From the NCBI GenBank assembly GCA_017429505.1, contig JAFROW010000009.1, forward strand, positions 253,809-317,808: a DNA stretch of 64,000 nt, written 5' to 3'. Every line of letters starts with the position of its first letter. Position 1 is the first letter of the stretch. A program made the translations under genes and the position numbers. The stretch comes from Clostridia bacterium. GTDB taxonomy: Bacteria > Bacillota > Clostridia > TANB77 > CAG-508. Positions 34,105 through 43,186 of the stretch are shown piece after piece. The notes under the pieces are model-generated. The model saw only the letters and a list, made by a program, of their open reading frames with translations, was not told the origin of the DNA and made no database searches.

Positions 34105-36813
34105 TTAAAAAATCTTAAATTTTATATCATCATATGTTTTCATCAAATTCATAGTATTATCTATTGCTGTATTTATTTGTGCAGGTGAATAATTAGGATG
34201 TTGTTTTTGAATTTTATTTGCAAGACTCGCTCTAAACTTATCACTATTTTCCCCAGAACCTGACATTCCTTTATAGAAATACTCATATGTTTTCTGAATA
34301 CTCATTGCTTGTTCTAAGGCTTGCCTTTTATGTATCTCATCAGAATTATCAAGTGTCATTCTATATTGTTCCATTGCAGCAATTTCTCTCTCATCTGTAA
34401 AGCCAGCTTTATGATATTCCTCCAAAAATCCACCATCTTTTATAAGATCTTGAAATTGTTCTTTACTACGCTTGTTGCGACGAAGTACTCTCATTTTATC
34501 TTTATTTTTTATATAGTCATCTGTAAATTTTTTATTATATCTATCTTTATACTTATCTGAATTCTTATTAAACCTCCAGTCATCAAGTTTGTTGATTCCT
34601 GCATCTACAAGAGAAACAGCTCCTTCTCCTATACCTTCTCCTGTTCTTGCCCCAACTGTATATCCAGCCACTCCTCCTGTTAAAATATTTTCAAAAGCCT
34701 TTGATGGATCTCCAGATACTAAACCAGCTATTCCTCCTGCTGTAGCTCCAATTGCTCCAATTGCTAATCCTGTTCCTACTTTTCCTACAGTTCTTATTCC
34801 ATCTTTAGCTATTTTTCCTGCAAACTTTCCTCCAGTTCTAACTGCATTTCTTATAGGTCTTGGTACCCTCTTTCTTCTACCTGTTGGATTTACTGGTGGT
34901 GGATTTACTGGCTGTGGATTTACTGGCTGTGGATTTACTGGCTGTGGATTTACTGGCTGTGGATTTACTGGTTGTGGATTTACTGGTTGTGGATTTACTG
35001 GTTGTGGACTTACTGGCTGTGGATTTACTGGTTGTGGATTTACTAGCTGTGGATTTACTGGTTGTGGATTTACTGGCTGTGGATTTACTGGTTGTGGATT
35101 TACTGGCTGTGGATTTACTGGTTGTGGATTTACTCCTGTGCTATCATCGCCTAATAATAAATCTCTTGTTCTAGTTTGTATTGGCTTTAGTTCTTGGTCA
35201 TCACCTTTACTGCTTGTACCATTGTTTCCACCTGATTTAGGTGATTTTTCAAATAATCTTTTTGTAACATTCATCATTAATGCTGCTGTTGCAACTCCTG
35301 GCATTGAACCTGGAGTTTGTCCTTTAAATCCAAACATAGCTTTTAATAATTTTTCTGCTGGTACCATAAATCCTAAACATACAATAACATATAATGGATC
35401 ACTTGCCGCAAATCTCATTGCTGATCCTATTAGTAACATATATAATATTAAATGTAGAGGTTGTAGTAATAAATTGTAAAGATATTCTTTAAACCAAAAA
35501 TTAAATGCCTGTGCCTGTCCATCTTTAACTTTATCTATCGGATACGTTAATGCTACCAATGGTGAAATTAATGTTAAAAACACCATATATATATAACGTT
35601 TTATATATACTAAAATAAATATAACTGTATATATTGTAAGAGCCACATATACCATTGCATATCCTATATATTCAGATGTATCATTTCCTTTTGGGTTTCT
35701 TATTAATTGTGCATTCATCCTTGCTTGAGTAGCAAAATTGTCTGCTGGCCAAAATAAAACATTCGCTTTTCCTTCGTCGTCACCAGCTGGGTTTAATAAA
35801 TTTGGATCTGAATAAAAATATTTTTTAAATTCTGATTGAGGATTTCCATTATCACTTTTTACTAATTGTTTATATGCCTTTTTTACTAAATCTGTTGTTG
35901 AAGAATCTATCTCTAATGGCCCTCCATCTTCATTTTGTTTAACTCCTATTATATATCCTTCAACCCCTTCTTTATTTATATGTGTTTTTATTTTTTCTTT
36001 TGTGTCATTCTTTATAACTTCAGTTTCAACTTTAATTGTACCAAGCGTATCCGTTAATGTATCTACCATTATATTTGCAAATATCATTATATATTGCATT
36101 GTAAATATTAAAAAGGTTGCTACGAGCCAATCCCAAAGCATTTGTTTATATTTAGCCTTTGATTCACCTGTACTAGAAAGTAATATTCTTATTCCTATAT
36201 AAATAAGAACAGACATCATCCCAACTAAAGCAATTAATCTTAGAGTTTTATACCAATCTCTTATATTTTGATTTAATGAGAGTGTAATATTTTTATCATC
36301 ATTTTTTTTCTCTTCTTCTTCCCTGAAGAAATTAACACTAAATACACCTTCTTCACTAGTAAATATTTCGTATGGTGTTAAAGTAAATGTAGGTAAAACA
36401 ATTGTTTTGTCTGTTAACATATCTGCACTTATTGTTTTTACAGTGTTAAATACTACATCTTGTACCCCAGCTATTGATAAAACAAGTGTAATTGCAGCTA
36501 CTGTTATTGCCAATTGAATAGTAATTACTCCTGTTGCAACTAGTACAATTCCTATAAGTAATCCTATAGCTACTCCCCACCAATTTATTCCTTCAGATAT
36601 AAGATACAATACCACATCTTGTTTGACAAATATTTTATGGATTAATGTTTGTACACCATCAGCTAGACCAGTAAATAAATCTACAATTGGAGTTATTAAC
36701 GTTCCACCAATTCCAGCATTAACTTGTTTTGGAAGCACTAATCCAATAAAAGCAATAAGACCTATAGCAAATAGCATTTTTTTCCATATCTTTTTATTCG
36801 CAAAAATCTTCAT
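34105..36813 (-). CDS. VirB6/TrbL-like T4SS channel protein with PQPVN repeats, 902 aa
   Basis: After an N-terminal signal-like helix (MLFAIGLIAFIGLVLPKQV) the protein has a cluster of transmembrane helices over residues 50-510 and ends with a hydrophilic, coiled-coil-like tail. This is the layout of VirB6/TrbL/TrsL proteins that form the inner channel of Gram-positive T4SS. Between residues 600 and 690 lie about 16 copies of a five-residue V-N-P-Q-P unit. The start at 36813 is preferred because AAAGGAG is inside the longer frame. It is the last gene of the minus-strand T4SS cluster. No catalytic role is expected. Confidence 0.75.
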   Translation of the reverse strand: MKIFANKKIWKKMLFAIGLIAFIGLVLPKQVNAGIGGTLITPIVDLFTGLADGVQTLIHKIFVKQDVVLYLISEGINWWGVAIGLLIGIVLVATGVITIQLAITVAAITLVLSIAGVQDVVFNTVKTISADMLTDKTIVLPTFTLTPYEIFTSEEGVFSVNFFREEEEKKNDDKNITLSLNQNIRDWYKTLRLIALVGMMSVLIYIGIRILLSSTGESKAKYKQMLWDWLVATFLIFTMQYIMIFANIMVDTLTDTLGTIKVETEVIKNDTKEKIKTHINKEGVEGYIIGVKQNEDGGPLEIDSSTTDLVKKAYKQLVKSDNGNPQSEFKKYFYSDPNLLNPAGDDEGKANVLFWPADNFATQARMNAQLIRNPKGNDTSEYIGYAMVYVALTIYTVIFILVYIKRYIYMVFLTLISPLVALTYPIDKVKDGQAQAFNFWFKEYLYNLLLQPLHLILYMLLIGSAMRFAASDPLYVIVCLGFMVPAEKLLKAMFGFKGQTPGSMPGVATAALMMNVTKRLFEKSPKSGGNNGTSSKGDDQELKPIQTRTRDLLLGDDSTGVNPQPVNPQPVNPQPVNPQPVNPQPVNPQLVNPQPVNPQPVSPQPVNPQPVNPQPVNPQPVNPQPVNPQPVNPQPVNPPPVNPTGRRKRVPRPIRNAVRTGGKFAGKIAKDGIRTVGKVGTGLAIGAIGATAGGIAGLVSGDPSKAFENILTGGVAGYTVGARTGEGIGEGAVSLVDAGINKLDDWRFNKNSDKYKDRYNKKFTDDYIKNKDKMRVLRRNKRSKEQFQDLIKDGGFLEEYHKAGFTDEREIAAMEQYRMTLDNSDEIHKRQALEQAMSIQKTYEYFYKGMSGSGENSDKFRASLANKIQKQHPNYSPAQINTAIDNTMNLMKTYDDIKFKIF
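34884..35130. repeat. Tandem 15-base repeat (about 16 units) inside the VirB6-like gene
   Basis: The plus strand shows GGATTTACTGGCTGT-like units over about 247 bases, with few base differences. They encode VNPQP repeats with occasional variants (VNPQL, VSPQP, VNPPP). Length change by slippage would keep frame. Confidence 0.95.
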
Positions 36814-36895
36814 TTTTTTATTATGCTCCTTTCCTATTTCGTTCAAAGGTGTACCTAGTTATAAAACATTTTTTTACTAAATACACCTAATAATT

Positions 36896-38845
36896 TTAAT
36901 TCTGTTCTTTTGCGATTTTATTTAAGTTCGTTTCAACAAATTCGAACTCTTTTTTCGTTGGCATAATTTTTAAAATACAAGTTTCAGCTCCAACTTTAAG
37001 TAATCCTTCACCTCTTTGACAAGTAACTAAAAATCCAGCTTCTCCTTCCGAAAGTTTGAATACTTCTTTTAGGTATTGTATTTCTGATTTATCTTGTGCT
37101 AAAAATAGCTTTGTATCTGAAGATGTAAGAACTGCTTGAGCTTCTGGTTTTTCATAGAAGTCTTGAAATCTTTGAGAAATAATTGCCAAAGATACATTTC
37201 TTTTTCTAGCACGTCTTGCCATTTTGTTTAAGAAATCAACAGCTTCTGGGTATGGAAGTAACATCCATGCTTCATCAACCAAAACCCTTTTTCTTTTTGC
37301 TTTTTTTCTATCTTCACTATTTTTCTTAACATATTTTTCCCAAATCCAAGAAAGTAATATTTGTTGTGCAAGAGGTCTTGCAAATCTTTCCTCCAATTGA
37401 GAAATATCTATATTTATAAATGGTGCATCATCTAATAAGTCAAATGTAGATTGACCATCAAAATATGCCATTTGTCCGTCATAAGCTCTTACATATTGTT
37501 TCATAACTTTTAACAAATAACTATAATGATATTCATAATTTTTATTTGTATTTTCTTCTGCCTTTTTAACTAACCTTTTATACCAACTACCTATTGTAGG
37601 CATTGGCTTTTTCTTTTTATATAACTCATTTCCTGTCATATAGTTATTGCTATCTTGAATATACAAACTATTTGGGTTACTATTTATTCCTAAAGCTGCA
37701 TATTCTTCATAAATAATTTCTGCAATTATTTGTTTTGTAAGCTCATTTACTTCATCACTTTTCGTACTTCCTTTTGCCATTGTAACTAAAGCTTGTGTTA
37801 CATCCTCTACCTTATTTTCTATATTAACAACCATTCTTTCTTTTCCTGTAATTTCATCTTTTACAGTTTCTGTCTCTACATCAAATAAATTAATTACAGT
37901 TTTAGATGTAGGGCTTATTACAACATTTATTCCTCCTAACGCCTCAGCAACTATTGTATACTCACCTTCTGCATCCAATGCCAAACTTTCTATTCCCATA
38001 AGAACTGAAGACCTTGAAATCAAAGTTTTCATAGTAACAGATTTACCAGCACCTGATTTTGCAAATATAACCATATTGTAATTTGTAAGAGAACTATGGA
38101 AGTTATCAAATAATACTGGTGTTCCTGTTTGTTTGTTAAAACCTATAGGAACTCCTGTAGGATGTCCTACTTCTGATGTTGTAAAAGGAAATACTGTTCC
38201 CATTGAATTTCTATCAAATGTATGTATTTTCTTTACTTTATCATTTGCAAGAGGTAAATTACTTTGAAATGCTTCTTCTTGCATTCCCCATGCCGTTTTT
38301 ATTCCAACTAAATTTTTTGACATTTCTGATGCAAGCATTTTTGTATATCTGTCTAAATCTTCTAAATTATATGTAAATAATGTAGAGATAACTGAAGCTT
38401 CAAATAATTTATTAAATCCTGCAGCAATTTGATCTCTAAGTTCTTCAGCTTCAAATCTTTTTTGACTAAGTGTACTTTCTCTATTTATATTACCTCTATC
38501 TGCTGCAACAATTCTTTCTGTTTCAAGTTCATTTATTGCTCTGTTTAACTCATTTTGAGATCTATCCTCTTTTACTGGATTTATATAAATTGAAGTATTT
38601 ACATCTCCAAACATATATAAATCTCTAAATATTTCTGGAAATGTTGCCATACGTGGAAGTGATGATACAAAAAAGCTTCTAGCATATCTTTTAGCATTTG
38701 AAATTATCTCTAAATGATCTATATTTGAAGCATCAATTCCTGAAGGAGCAATAATTTCTTTTAATGTTTTTCTTTTAAGAAATCTTACTTCTTCTTTATG
38801 CTGATTTTCTAGGTCTTCCTGCTCTCTTAACTTTTTCTTGCTCAT
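36896..38845 (-). CDS. VirB4-family T4SS ATPase (first copy)
   Basis: The 649-residue protein has Walker A KSGAGKS (near residue 265), the Walker B region RKRVLVDEAWMLLP, and the arginine-rich RRARKRNVSLAIISQRFQDF, typical of VirB4/TraE ATPases of Gram-positive T4SS. VirB4 powers substrate transfer and assembly at the membrane. The start follows AAAGGAGG and overlaps the upstream gene by 50 bases. The N-terminal VirB4 domain is a separate gene upstream, a common split in Firmicutes. Confidence 0.9.
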   Translation of the reverse strand: MSKKKLREQEDLENQHKEEVRFLKRKTLKEIIAPSGIDASNIDHLEIISNAKRYARSFFVSSLPRMATFPEIFRDLYMFGDVNTSIYINPVKEDRSQNELNRAINELETERIVAADRGNINRESTLSQKRFEAEELRDQIAAGFNKLFEASVISTLFTYNLEDLDRYTKMLASEMSKNLVGIKTAWGMQEEAFQSNLPLANDKVKKIHTFDRNSMGTVFPFTTSEVGHPTGVPIGFNKQTGTPVLFDNFHSSLTNYNMVIFAKSGAGKSVTMKTLISRSSVLMGIESLALDAEGEYTIVAEALGGINVVISPTSKTVINLFDVETETVKDEITGKERMVVNIENKVEDVTQALVTMAKGSTKSDEVNELTKQIIAEIIYEEYAALGINSNPNSLYIQDSNNYMTGNELYKKKKPMPTIGSWYKRLVKKAEENTNKNYEYHYSYLLKVMKQYVRAYDGQMAYFDGQSTFDLLDDAPFINIDISQLEERFARPLAQQILLSWIWEKYVKKNSEDRKKAKRKRVLVDEAWMLLPYPEAVDFLNKMARRARKRNVSLAIISQRFQDFYEKPEAQAVLTSSDTKLFLAQDKSEIQYLKEVFKLSEGEAGFLVTCQRGEGLLKVGAETCILKIMPTKKEFEFVETNLNKIAKEQN

Positions 38846-40049
38846 TTAAACTTCCCTCCTTTGTTTGGCTTTTTGTTTTTGTTTTTTTGGTAGAAACCTT
38901 TTCCTTAGCATCTTCCACTATATCATCCCCTAGTATATCCTTATTTGTTTCTAATACCAATTGAGCCATTCTTTCTACCATTTCATCATAATTCATTTCC
39001 TTTTCTTTTAATTTTCTTTCATTTTCTCTTTCTTGTCTTACCTCTAACACAGCATCATTAGCTTTTTGTATTGCATCTATTTCTATTTGTTTATCTAATT
39101 CTTTCATTCTTTTTTCTAATACATCTTGAGCTGTTGTATATAAACTATCATATCCGGCGTTAATTGCTTTATTTAGGTCATATACTTCTGCTTCATCTCT
39201 GTTATATGCAGAATATAACAAATCCGCCAATTCATTTGAATCTAATATTTTACTATTTATTCCACAAACCGAAAGTAAACTTATTGTAGATTGAGCCCTA
39301 GTATACAATTCTGAAAATGCAATGTTGTTTATTTCATCTTCTCCATATATACTACCATTAGCCTCCTCTGGATAATGTGATAATATTATATAATACTGTT
39401 TTGTAAGTATATTTCTATTTAAACTCATTCTTTCTGTATTATTAACAATATCTGTTCCATATTCATATAAATTTCTAGCTTTTACTACTTCAAACTTATC
39501 CCTATCTAATTCTTGTTTTTCATATTGTCCACTTCTAACTTTTTGATTATATTCAAATTCTTTATGCGCTAAATTATCTCCCAAATCTCTAACTTTTTGC
39601 TTATATGTATTTATACTACCTGTTAAATCAACAGTTCTTGTTTGAACATAAATCTGAATCGGGTTTCTTAATGTATTTAAATATTGGATAAAGCCTTGCT
39701 CTACACTACTTTTTTCTACCCCTGACATTAAGTCATAGTTTATTCCTTGACATTTAACCACCATTAAAAATTTTTTACCTTTTTTTTGAACAATCATATT
39801 ATCTTCTATTCTATCAAATTCCATAAAATTAAAAATTGATTGTATGCTATATAATTGTTGTACTTTTGATTTTTTATTTGATACATTATCTAAAGTTATC
39901 TCTTTATTTTTTTTGTTGGCTTTTATTTTTATATATATAAATATACATATTAAAACAATTAATATAGTTACCATTATTCCTAAAACTACTAGTAACATGT
40001 TGGCAATTTGATTATTTGTCATATTGTTAGTAATTTGATTATTTGTCAT
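38796..40049 (-). CDS. TraC-like N-terminal VirB4 partner
   Basis: The 417-residue protein has a membrane helix near residues 18-42 (LLVVLGIMVTILIVLICIFIYIKI) and then a TraC-like domain (SIFNFMEFDRIEDNMIVQKKGKKFLMVVKCQGINYDL), which in Gram-positive T4SS is a separate protein acting with VirB4. The C-terminal tail is highly charged and holds KRAGRPRKSA, an AT-hook-like RGRP-type core. The start at 40049 is preferred since AAGAGGAGGAATC lies upstream; it overlaps prgI by 11 bases. Confidence 0.75.
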   Translation of the reverse strand: MTNNQITNNMTNNQIANMLLVVLGIMVTILIVLICIFIYIKIKANKKNKEITLDNVSNKKSKVQQLYSIQSIFNFMEFDRIEDNMIVQKKGKKFLMVVKCQGINYDLMSGVEKSSVEQGFIQYLNTLRNPIQIYVQTRTVDLTGSINTYKQKVRDLGDNLAHKEFEYNQKVRSGQYEKQELDRDKFEVVKARNLYEYGTDIVNNTERMSLNRNILTKQYYIILSHYPEEANGSIYGEDEINNIAFSELYTRAQSTISLLSVCGINSKILDSNELADLLYSAYNRDEAEVYDLNKAINAGYDSLYTTAQDVLEKRMKELDKQIEIDAIQKANDAVLEVRQERENERKLKEKEMNYDEMVERMAQLVLETNKDILGDDIVEDAKEKVSTKKTKTKSQTKEGSLNEQEKVKRAGRPRKSA

Positions 40050-40392
40050 CTTTTGATTCCTCCTCTTTATATACATATATTCTATTATTCTTTCTTTTAA
40101 ACTTTAACCATCTTAAAAAAACTATGTCTATTGATTCTCCTCCAACCTTCCTTGAAAACTCTATATTTGCATTTTCTGGTATTTTGAAAGTTCCAATTGC
40201 AAAACCTAATCCACCAAATAAAAGTATCAAAACTAATCCTATTTTTCCTAATTTCATGGCATTTAAAATTATATAAAACAATATTCCGATACCAGCTCCA
40301 CCTATTGTGTATAAAAATGCTTTCATTGAAAAAATAAATAATATTTTGCTTTCTCCTTTATAGTTTCTTGGTATATTATATGGTCCTCCCAT
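40039..40392 (-). CDS. PrgI-family (VirB3-like) T4SS protein
   Basis: YNIPRNYKGESKILFIFSMKAF at the N-terminus and two membrane helices (residues 30-50 and 52-70) are typical of PrgI, the VirB3-like small T4SS protein of Gram-positive systems. 117 residues. The start at 40392 follows AAGGAGGAAAAAG, which lies inside a longer frame. It is the first gene of the prgI-traC-virB4-virB6 run. Confidence 0.85.
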   Translation of the reverse strand: MGGPYNIPRNYKGESKILFIFSMKAFLYTIGGAGIGILFYIILNAMKLGKIGLVLILLFGGLGFAIGTFKIPENANIEFSRKVGGESIDIVFLRWLKFKRKNNRIYVYKEEESKDDK

Positions 40393-40439
40393 CTTTTTCC
40401 TCCTTATGAATGGATACAATCCACCTATTTTTCTATATA

Positions 40440-40462
40440 TATATTATAACAGAAAAAAAAGA
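40440..40462 (-). promoter_or_regulatory. Probable promoter of the prgI-virB6 run
   Basis: On the minus strand TATAAT lies near 40442-40447 with a weak TTCCAT-type -35 17 bases upstream. Positions approximate. Confidence 0.4.
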
Positions 40463-40640
40463 AAAATGGAACACTTTGTAAAAAAATAATAAAAATGTAA
40501 TTATTTTGTAATCATAATGTAATAAAACGTGGTTATAAATCTACTTCAAACCAATTATAAAATATCTTTGAATATGATATTTTTTTTATCATTCACATAT
40601 CTATTTATTCAACTATTTCTATTTGCTTTAATTTTAAGCG

Positions 40641-40683
40641 TAAAAAATTGAGGTAGAAAACCTTTATGTTTTTCCACCTCAAC
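40641..40683 (-). terminator. Terminator after the third VirB2-like gene
   Basis: TTGAGGTGGAAAA pairs with TTTTCTACCTCAA on the minus strand (one G-T pair) and is followed by TTTTTT. It separates the VirB2-like genes from the prgI run, so pilin-like and apparatus genes can be expressed at different levels. Confidence 0.8.
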
Positions 40684-40692
40684 TATTGATAT

Positions 40693-41040
40693 TTAAGCTT
40701 TAAAATTATTTACTGAGAAATTATAAATTGCATCTGCTATATATGGTGCTGCAAAAATTAATACTGCTCCAATGAGATAAGGTATCATTACTTTTTTGTA
40801 TTCTGCCTTTTCTTCTGCACTTCCCATCATATATTTTATACCTATAACAATTAATATTGCTACAGCAACAATTGTTCCTATTCCTTTTAATGCACCAATA
40901 ATTGTTTTTCCTACATCATTGAAATCTTCAGAAGCATCTGGATTTAAATCTTTTGGTGCAGCAAAGCTAAATGATGTCATACAAACAATTGCAAGAATAG
41001 TAGCAATTATTGTAATAATTCTTAAAGTTTTTTTACTCAT
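40693..41040 (-). CDS. TrbC/VirB2-like T4SS subunit (copy 3)
   Basis: The 115-residue protein has an N-terminal signal peptide (ITIIATILAIVCMTSFSFA), then two hydrophobic helices (TIVAVAILIVIGIKYMM and YLIGAVLIFAAPYIADAI), as in VirB2/TrbC pilin-like proteins. The motif MMGSAEEKAEYKKVMIPYLIGAVLIF is shared with its two neighbours. It forms a membrane or surface part of the T4SS. Confidence 0.75.
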   Translation of the reverse strand: MSKKTLRIITIIATILAIVCMTSFSFAAPKDLNPDASEDFNDVGKTIIGALKGIGTIVAVAILIVIGIKYMMGSAEEKAEYKKVMIPYLIGAVLIFAAPYIADAIYNFSVNNFKA

Positions 41041-41113
41041 ATCTTTTTCCTCCTTTTTTATTTTTTAGTTTTATATAAAATCTAATAAAAATATTAGAAA
41101 GTTAATATCAAAT

Positions 41114-41497
41114 TTATGCTATACTATCAAGTACTGTAATAACTATTTTCCATATTGCAAATGCTCCATATATTACTATACATCCTAAAACATAAGGTAT
41201 CATAGCCTCTTTTATTTTAGCCTTATCTTCTGCACTTGCCATCATGAATTGTATTCCTAAATATCCACCAACTATTACAGTTAAAATAACTCCCACTGCT
41301 AATAAAATGTTAAAGATAATGCTTTGCCCCTTATTTAATTTTTCTTGATCAATTAATATATTTCCATCTGTTACAAATTTATCACCTTGTTTAACTATAT
41401 CTCCAACACCATCTGCCAATGAAATAGTTGGTATAAATACTAATTGAAAAATAAAAACTAATATTATTAATACTAATACAATTTTTATTAATTTCAT
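41114..41497 (-). CDS. TrbC/VirB2-like T4SS subunit (copy 2)
   Basis: The start at 41497 is preferred since GAGGCGATAAAG precedes it. The protein has a signal-like helix (VLVLIILVFIFQLVFIPTIS), then two helices with MMASAEDKAKIKEAMIPYVLGCIVIYGAF, matching the neighbouring copies. 127 residues. Role as for copy 3. Confidence 0.75.
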   Translation of the reverse strand: MKLIKIVLVLIILVFIFQLVFIPTISLADGVGDIVKQGDKFVTDGNILIDQEKLNKGQSIIFNILLAVGVILTVIVGGYLGIQFMMASAEDKAKIKEAMIPYVLGCIVIYGAFAIWKIVITVLDSIA

Positions 41498-41529
41498 CTT
41501 TATCGCCTCTTTCATTTTTCAATTAAAAT

Positions 41530-41922
41530 CTATATATCTTTTACCCATTCATATATAAGTGTTGGTATTGTAGTCATTACAAAAACCATAATTGCTCCTA
41601 AAATATATCCTGGCATTGCTTGTTTTATAACTGATTTTTCCTCAACACTTGCTGTCATTTCCTTTATTCCTATAACTATCAAAGAAACAACTGATACGAC
41701 AATTCCTCCAGATCTTATTGTTGTTGTTATTATCTTTGCTCTAGAATTCAATTGTTTTTCTTCTGATTCATCTCTGTATTTTGAAGGATCCCACTCTGTT
41801 GGATTTAAGGATTTTCCACCTATATCTCCTCCTTTTGTAGGAGTAGCATAAACCATACTAAATTGAGCTATATTTATAAAAAATACTATTAAAAATAAAG
41901 TTATTTTTATTATTCTTTTCAT
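41530..41922 (-). CDS. TrbC/VirB2-like T4SS subunit (copy 1)
   Basis: The start at 41922 is preferred since GGTGGTG precedes it and the N-terminus then reads MKRIIKITLFLIVFF, a signal peptide. The C-terminal two helices and the motif MTASVEEKSVIKQAMPGYILGAIMVF match copies 2 and 3. It is the first gene of the T4SS run, next to a consensus promoter. Confidence 0.75.
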   Translation of the reverse strand: MKRIIKITLFLIVFFINIAQFSMVYATPTKGGDIGGKSLNPTEWDPSKYRDESEEKQLNSRAKIITTTIRSGGIVVSVVSLIVIGIKEMTASVEEKSVIKQAMPGYILGAIMVFVMTTIPTLIYEWVKDI

Positions 41923-41946
41923 ATTCACCACCACAATCCTAATATA

Positions 41947-41975
41947 ATTATACACTATTTTTGGAAATCTTGCAA
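41947..41975 (-). promoter_or_regulatory. Sigma-A-type promoter of the T4SS VirB2-like genes
   Basis: Minus-strand TTGCAA (41970-41975) and TATAAT (41947-41952) with 17-base spacing. No Spo0A-like box is seen here, unlike the second T4SS cluster. Confidence 0.7.
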
Positions 41976-42120
41976 GTTTTTGTGAAATTTTGTATATTTT
42001 TTCTATAATTTAGATTTTTCATCAATTAACTCATCTATATCATTAAAATCATTTCTATTACTTCTAAATGATATAACTCGTACATAAACAGCCTTTATTA
42101 TATATTTTTACTTTTAAGCA

Positions 42121-42162
42121 AAAAAAGATATAACTTGTCAATGACAATATTATATCTTTTTT
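42121..42162 (-). terminator. Terminator after tRNA-Ser(GCT)
   Basis: AAAAAAGATATAA pairs with TTATATCTTTTTT, with T-run on the minus strand, directly beyond the tRNA CCA end. Confidence 0.8.
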
Positions 42163-42165
42163 ATT

Positions 42166-42255
42166 TGGCGGAGGAAGAGGGGATCGAACCCTCGCGCCGC
42201 TTACACGACCTAACAGTTTAGCAAACTGTCCCCTTCACCGCTTGGGTATTCCTCC
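42166..42255 (-). tRNA. tRNA-Ser (anticodon GCT)
   Basis: The minus strand forms a class II cloverleaf: acceptor GGAGGAA/TTCCTCC, anticodon stem ACAGT/ACTGT around TTGCTAA, a long variable arm, T stem and encoded CCA. Confidence 0.96.
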
Positions 42256-42304
42256 ATAATATTTTTAAAAAATGAGTATTGCAAAACAATACTCTTAAAT
42301 ATGT

Positions 42305-42396
<92 letters not shown>

Positions 42397-42508
42397 GTGT
42401 GGCATTGACATATTTAATAATACCACAAGTTATATCAATTTGTCAATACCTATTTTGCACTTTTTTGAAATTTTATTTTTTTATTATTTTTATTGATTAT
42501 TATATAAT

Positions 42509-42560
42509 TTTTAAAATTTATTCGACGGAGCGTAAGCGACATAAGACATAAATTTTAAAA
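42509..42560. repeat. Small intergenic inverted repeat
   Basis: A 13-base perfect inverted repeat TTTTAAAATTTAT (42509-42521) and its complement (42548-42560) with a GC-richer centre. It lies between tRNA-Ser(TGA) and the end of the DUF4446 gene. Confidence 0.5.
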
Positions 42561-42591
42561 TTATTATTAATCATATTTATACAAAATATAT

Positions 42592-43074
42592 TTAATTCAT
42601 AGCCTTTTCCAATGCCTCATTTTCTTCTTTAGTTAAATTATATTTGCATTTTCCTTCTTCAATAGGCTTAGCATATATATTAGACATTTCTCTTGAATAA
42701 ATTCCATTAAATACGACGCCATTGTTTTTTTCATCTAATAAAGCAACTGCAAAACTTAAATCATTTCCCGCATCATTATATGCGTTGTATCTGACTAATC
42801 CAACTTTTTGCATACAATTTTTCATATTATTTTCTAATTGTTTACAATACGAATGTGTTTCGCTAAGTGCTTCTTCTAATGCTATAATTCTATCCATATA
42901 TCCATTTAAATCTTCTGCTATATCTTTTCCCGTGCCTATTTTTTGCATAAATTCTTTATTATTTTTGTTCATTTTGCTAATTCTAGCATTACTTATAATA
43001 ACTGTTATAAATAAAACAAAATTTATAATTAAAATAATAATTAAGCTAATATCACTTCTAAAAAAGTCTAACAT
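42592..43074 (-). CDS. DUF4446-family membrane protein
   Basis: The 160-residue protein has one N-terminal helix (LIIILIINFVLFITVII), then a coiled-coil-like stretch (YMDRIIALEEALSETHSYCKQLENNM) and a C-terminal domain reading VGLVRYNAYNDAGNDLSFAVALLDEKNNGVVFNGIYSREMS, the DUF4446 pattern. In many clostridia it follows parAB. Function not known. Confidence 0.85.
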   Translation of the reverse strand: MLDFFRSDISLIIILIINFVLFITVIISNARISKMNKNNKEFMQKIGTGKDIAEDLNGYMDRIIALEEALSETHSYCKQLENNMKNCMQKVGLVRYNAYNDAGNDLSFAVALLDEKNNGVVFNGIYSREMSNIYAKPIEEGKCKYNLTKEENEALEKAMN

Positions 43075-43091
43075 TCTTCCTCCTAAGGGTT

Positions 43092-43115
43092 CTTTTTGGG
43101 GACGGAGGAAAAAAC
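43092..43115. repeat. GGGGACGGAGG-type short repeat
   Basis: TTTTTGGGGACGGAGGAAAA is close to two copies just after gyrB (59555-59570 and 59590-59610). This type of GGGGAC motif is a widely spread intergenic repeat in Firmicutes, sometimes tied to REP-associated Y1 transposases; no transposase is here. Confidence 0.4.
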
Positions 43116-43186
43116 AAACCTTAATTTTTTTCTCATGTCCTCAAAAAATTTCAAATTAATTTATGTTATTACTTCTTATGTAATTC

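Noticed and set aside
34884-35130. CRISPR array
   Set aside because: Units are 15 bases, contiguous and coding, with no spacers and no cas genes.
34589-35479. Plus-strand glycine/cysteine/phenylalanine repeat frame
   Set aside because: It is the antisense shadow of the tandem 15-base repeat in the VirB6-like gene; all frames stay open there because the repeat has no stop codons.
42003-42095. Serine-recombinase remnant (AVYVRV-like frame on the minus strand)
   Set aside because: Only about 30 codons, no start codon and no catalytic motif; the likeness is too short to support.
43092-43115. Insertion sequence marked by GGGGAC repeats
   Set aside because: No transposase frame or inverted ends are near; these are short scattered repeats only.
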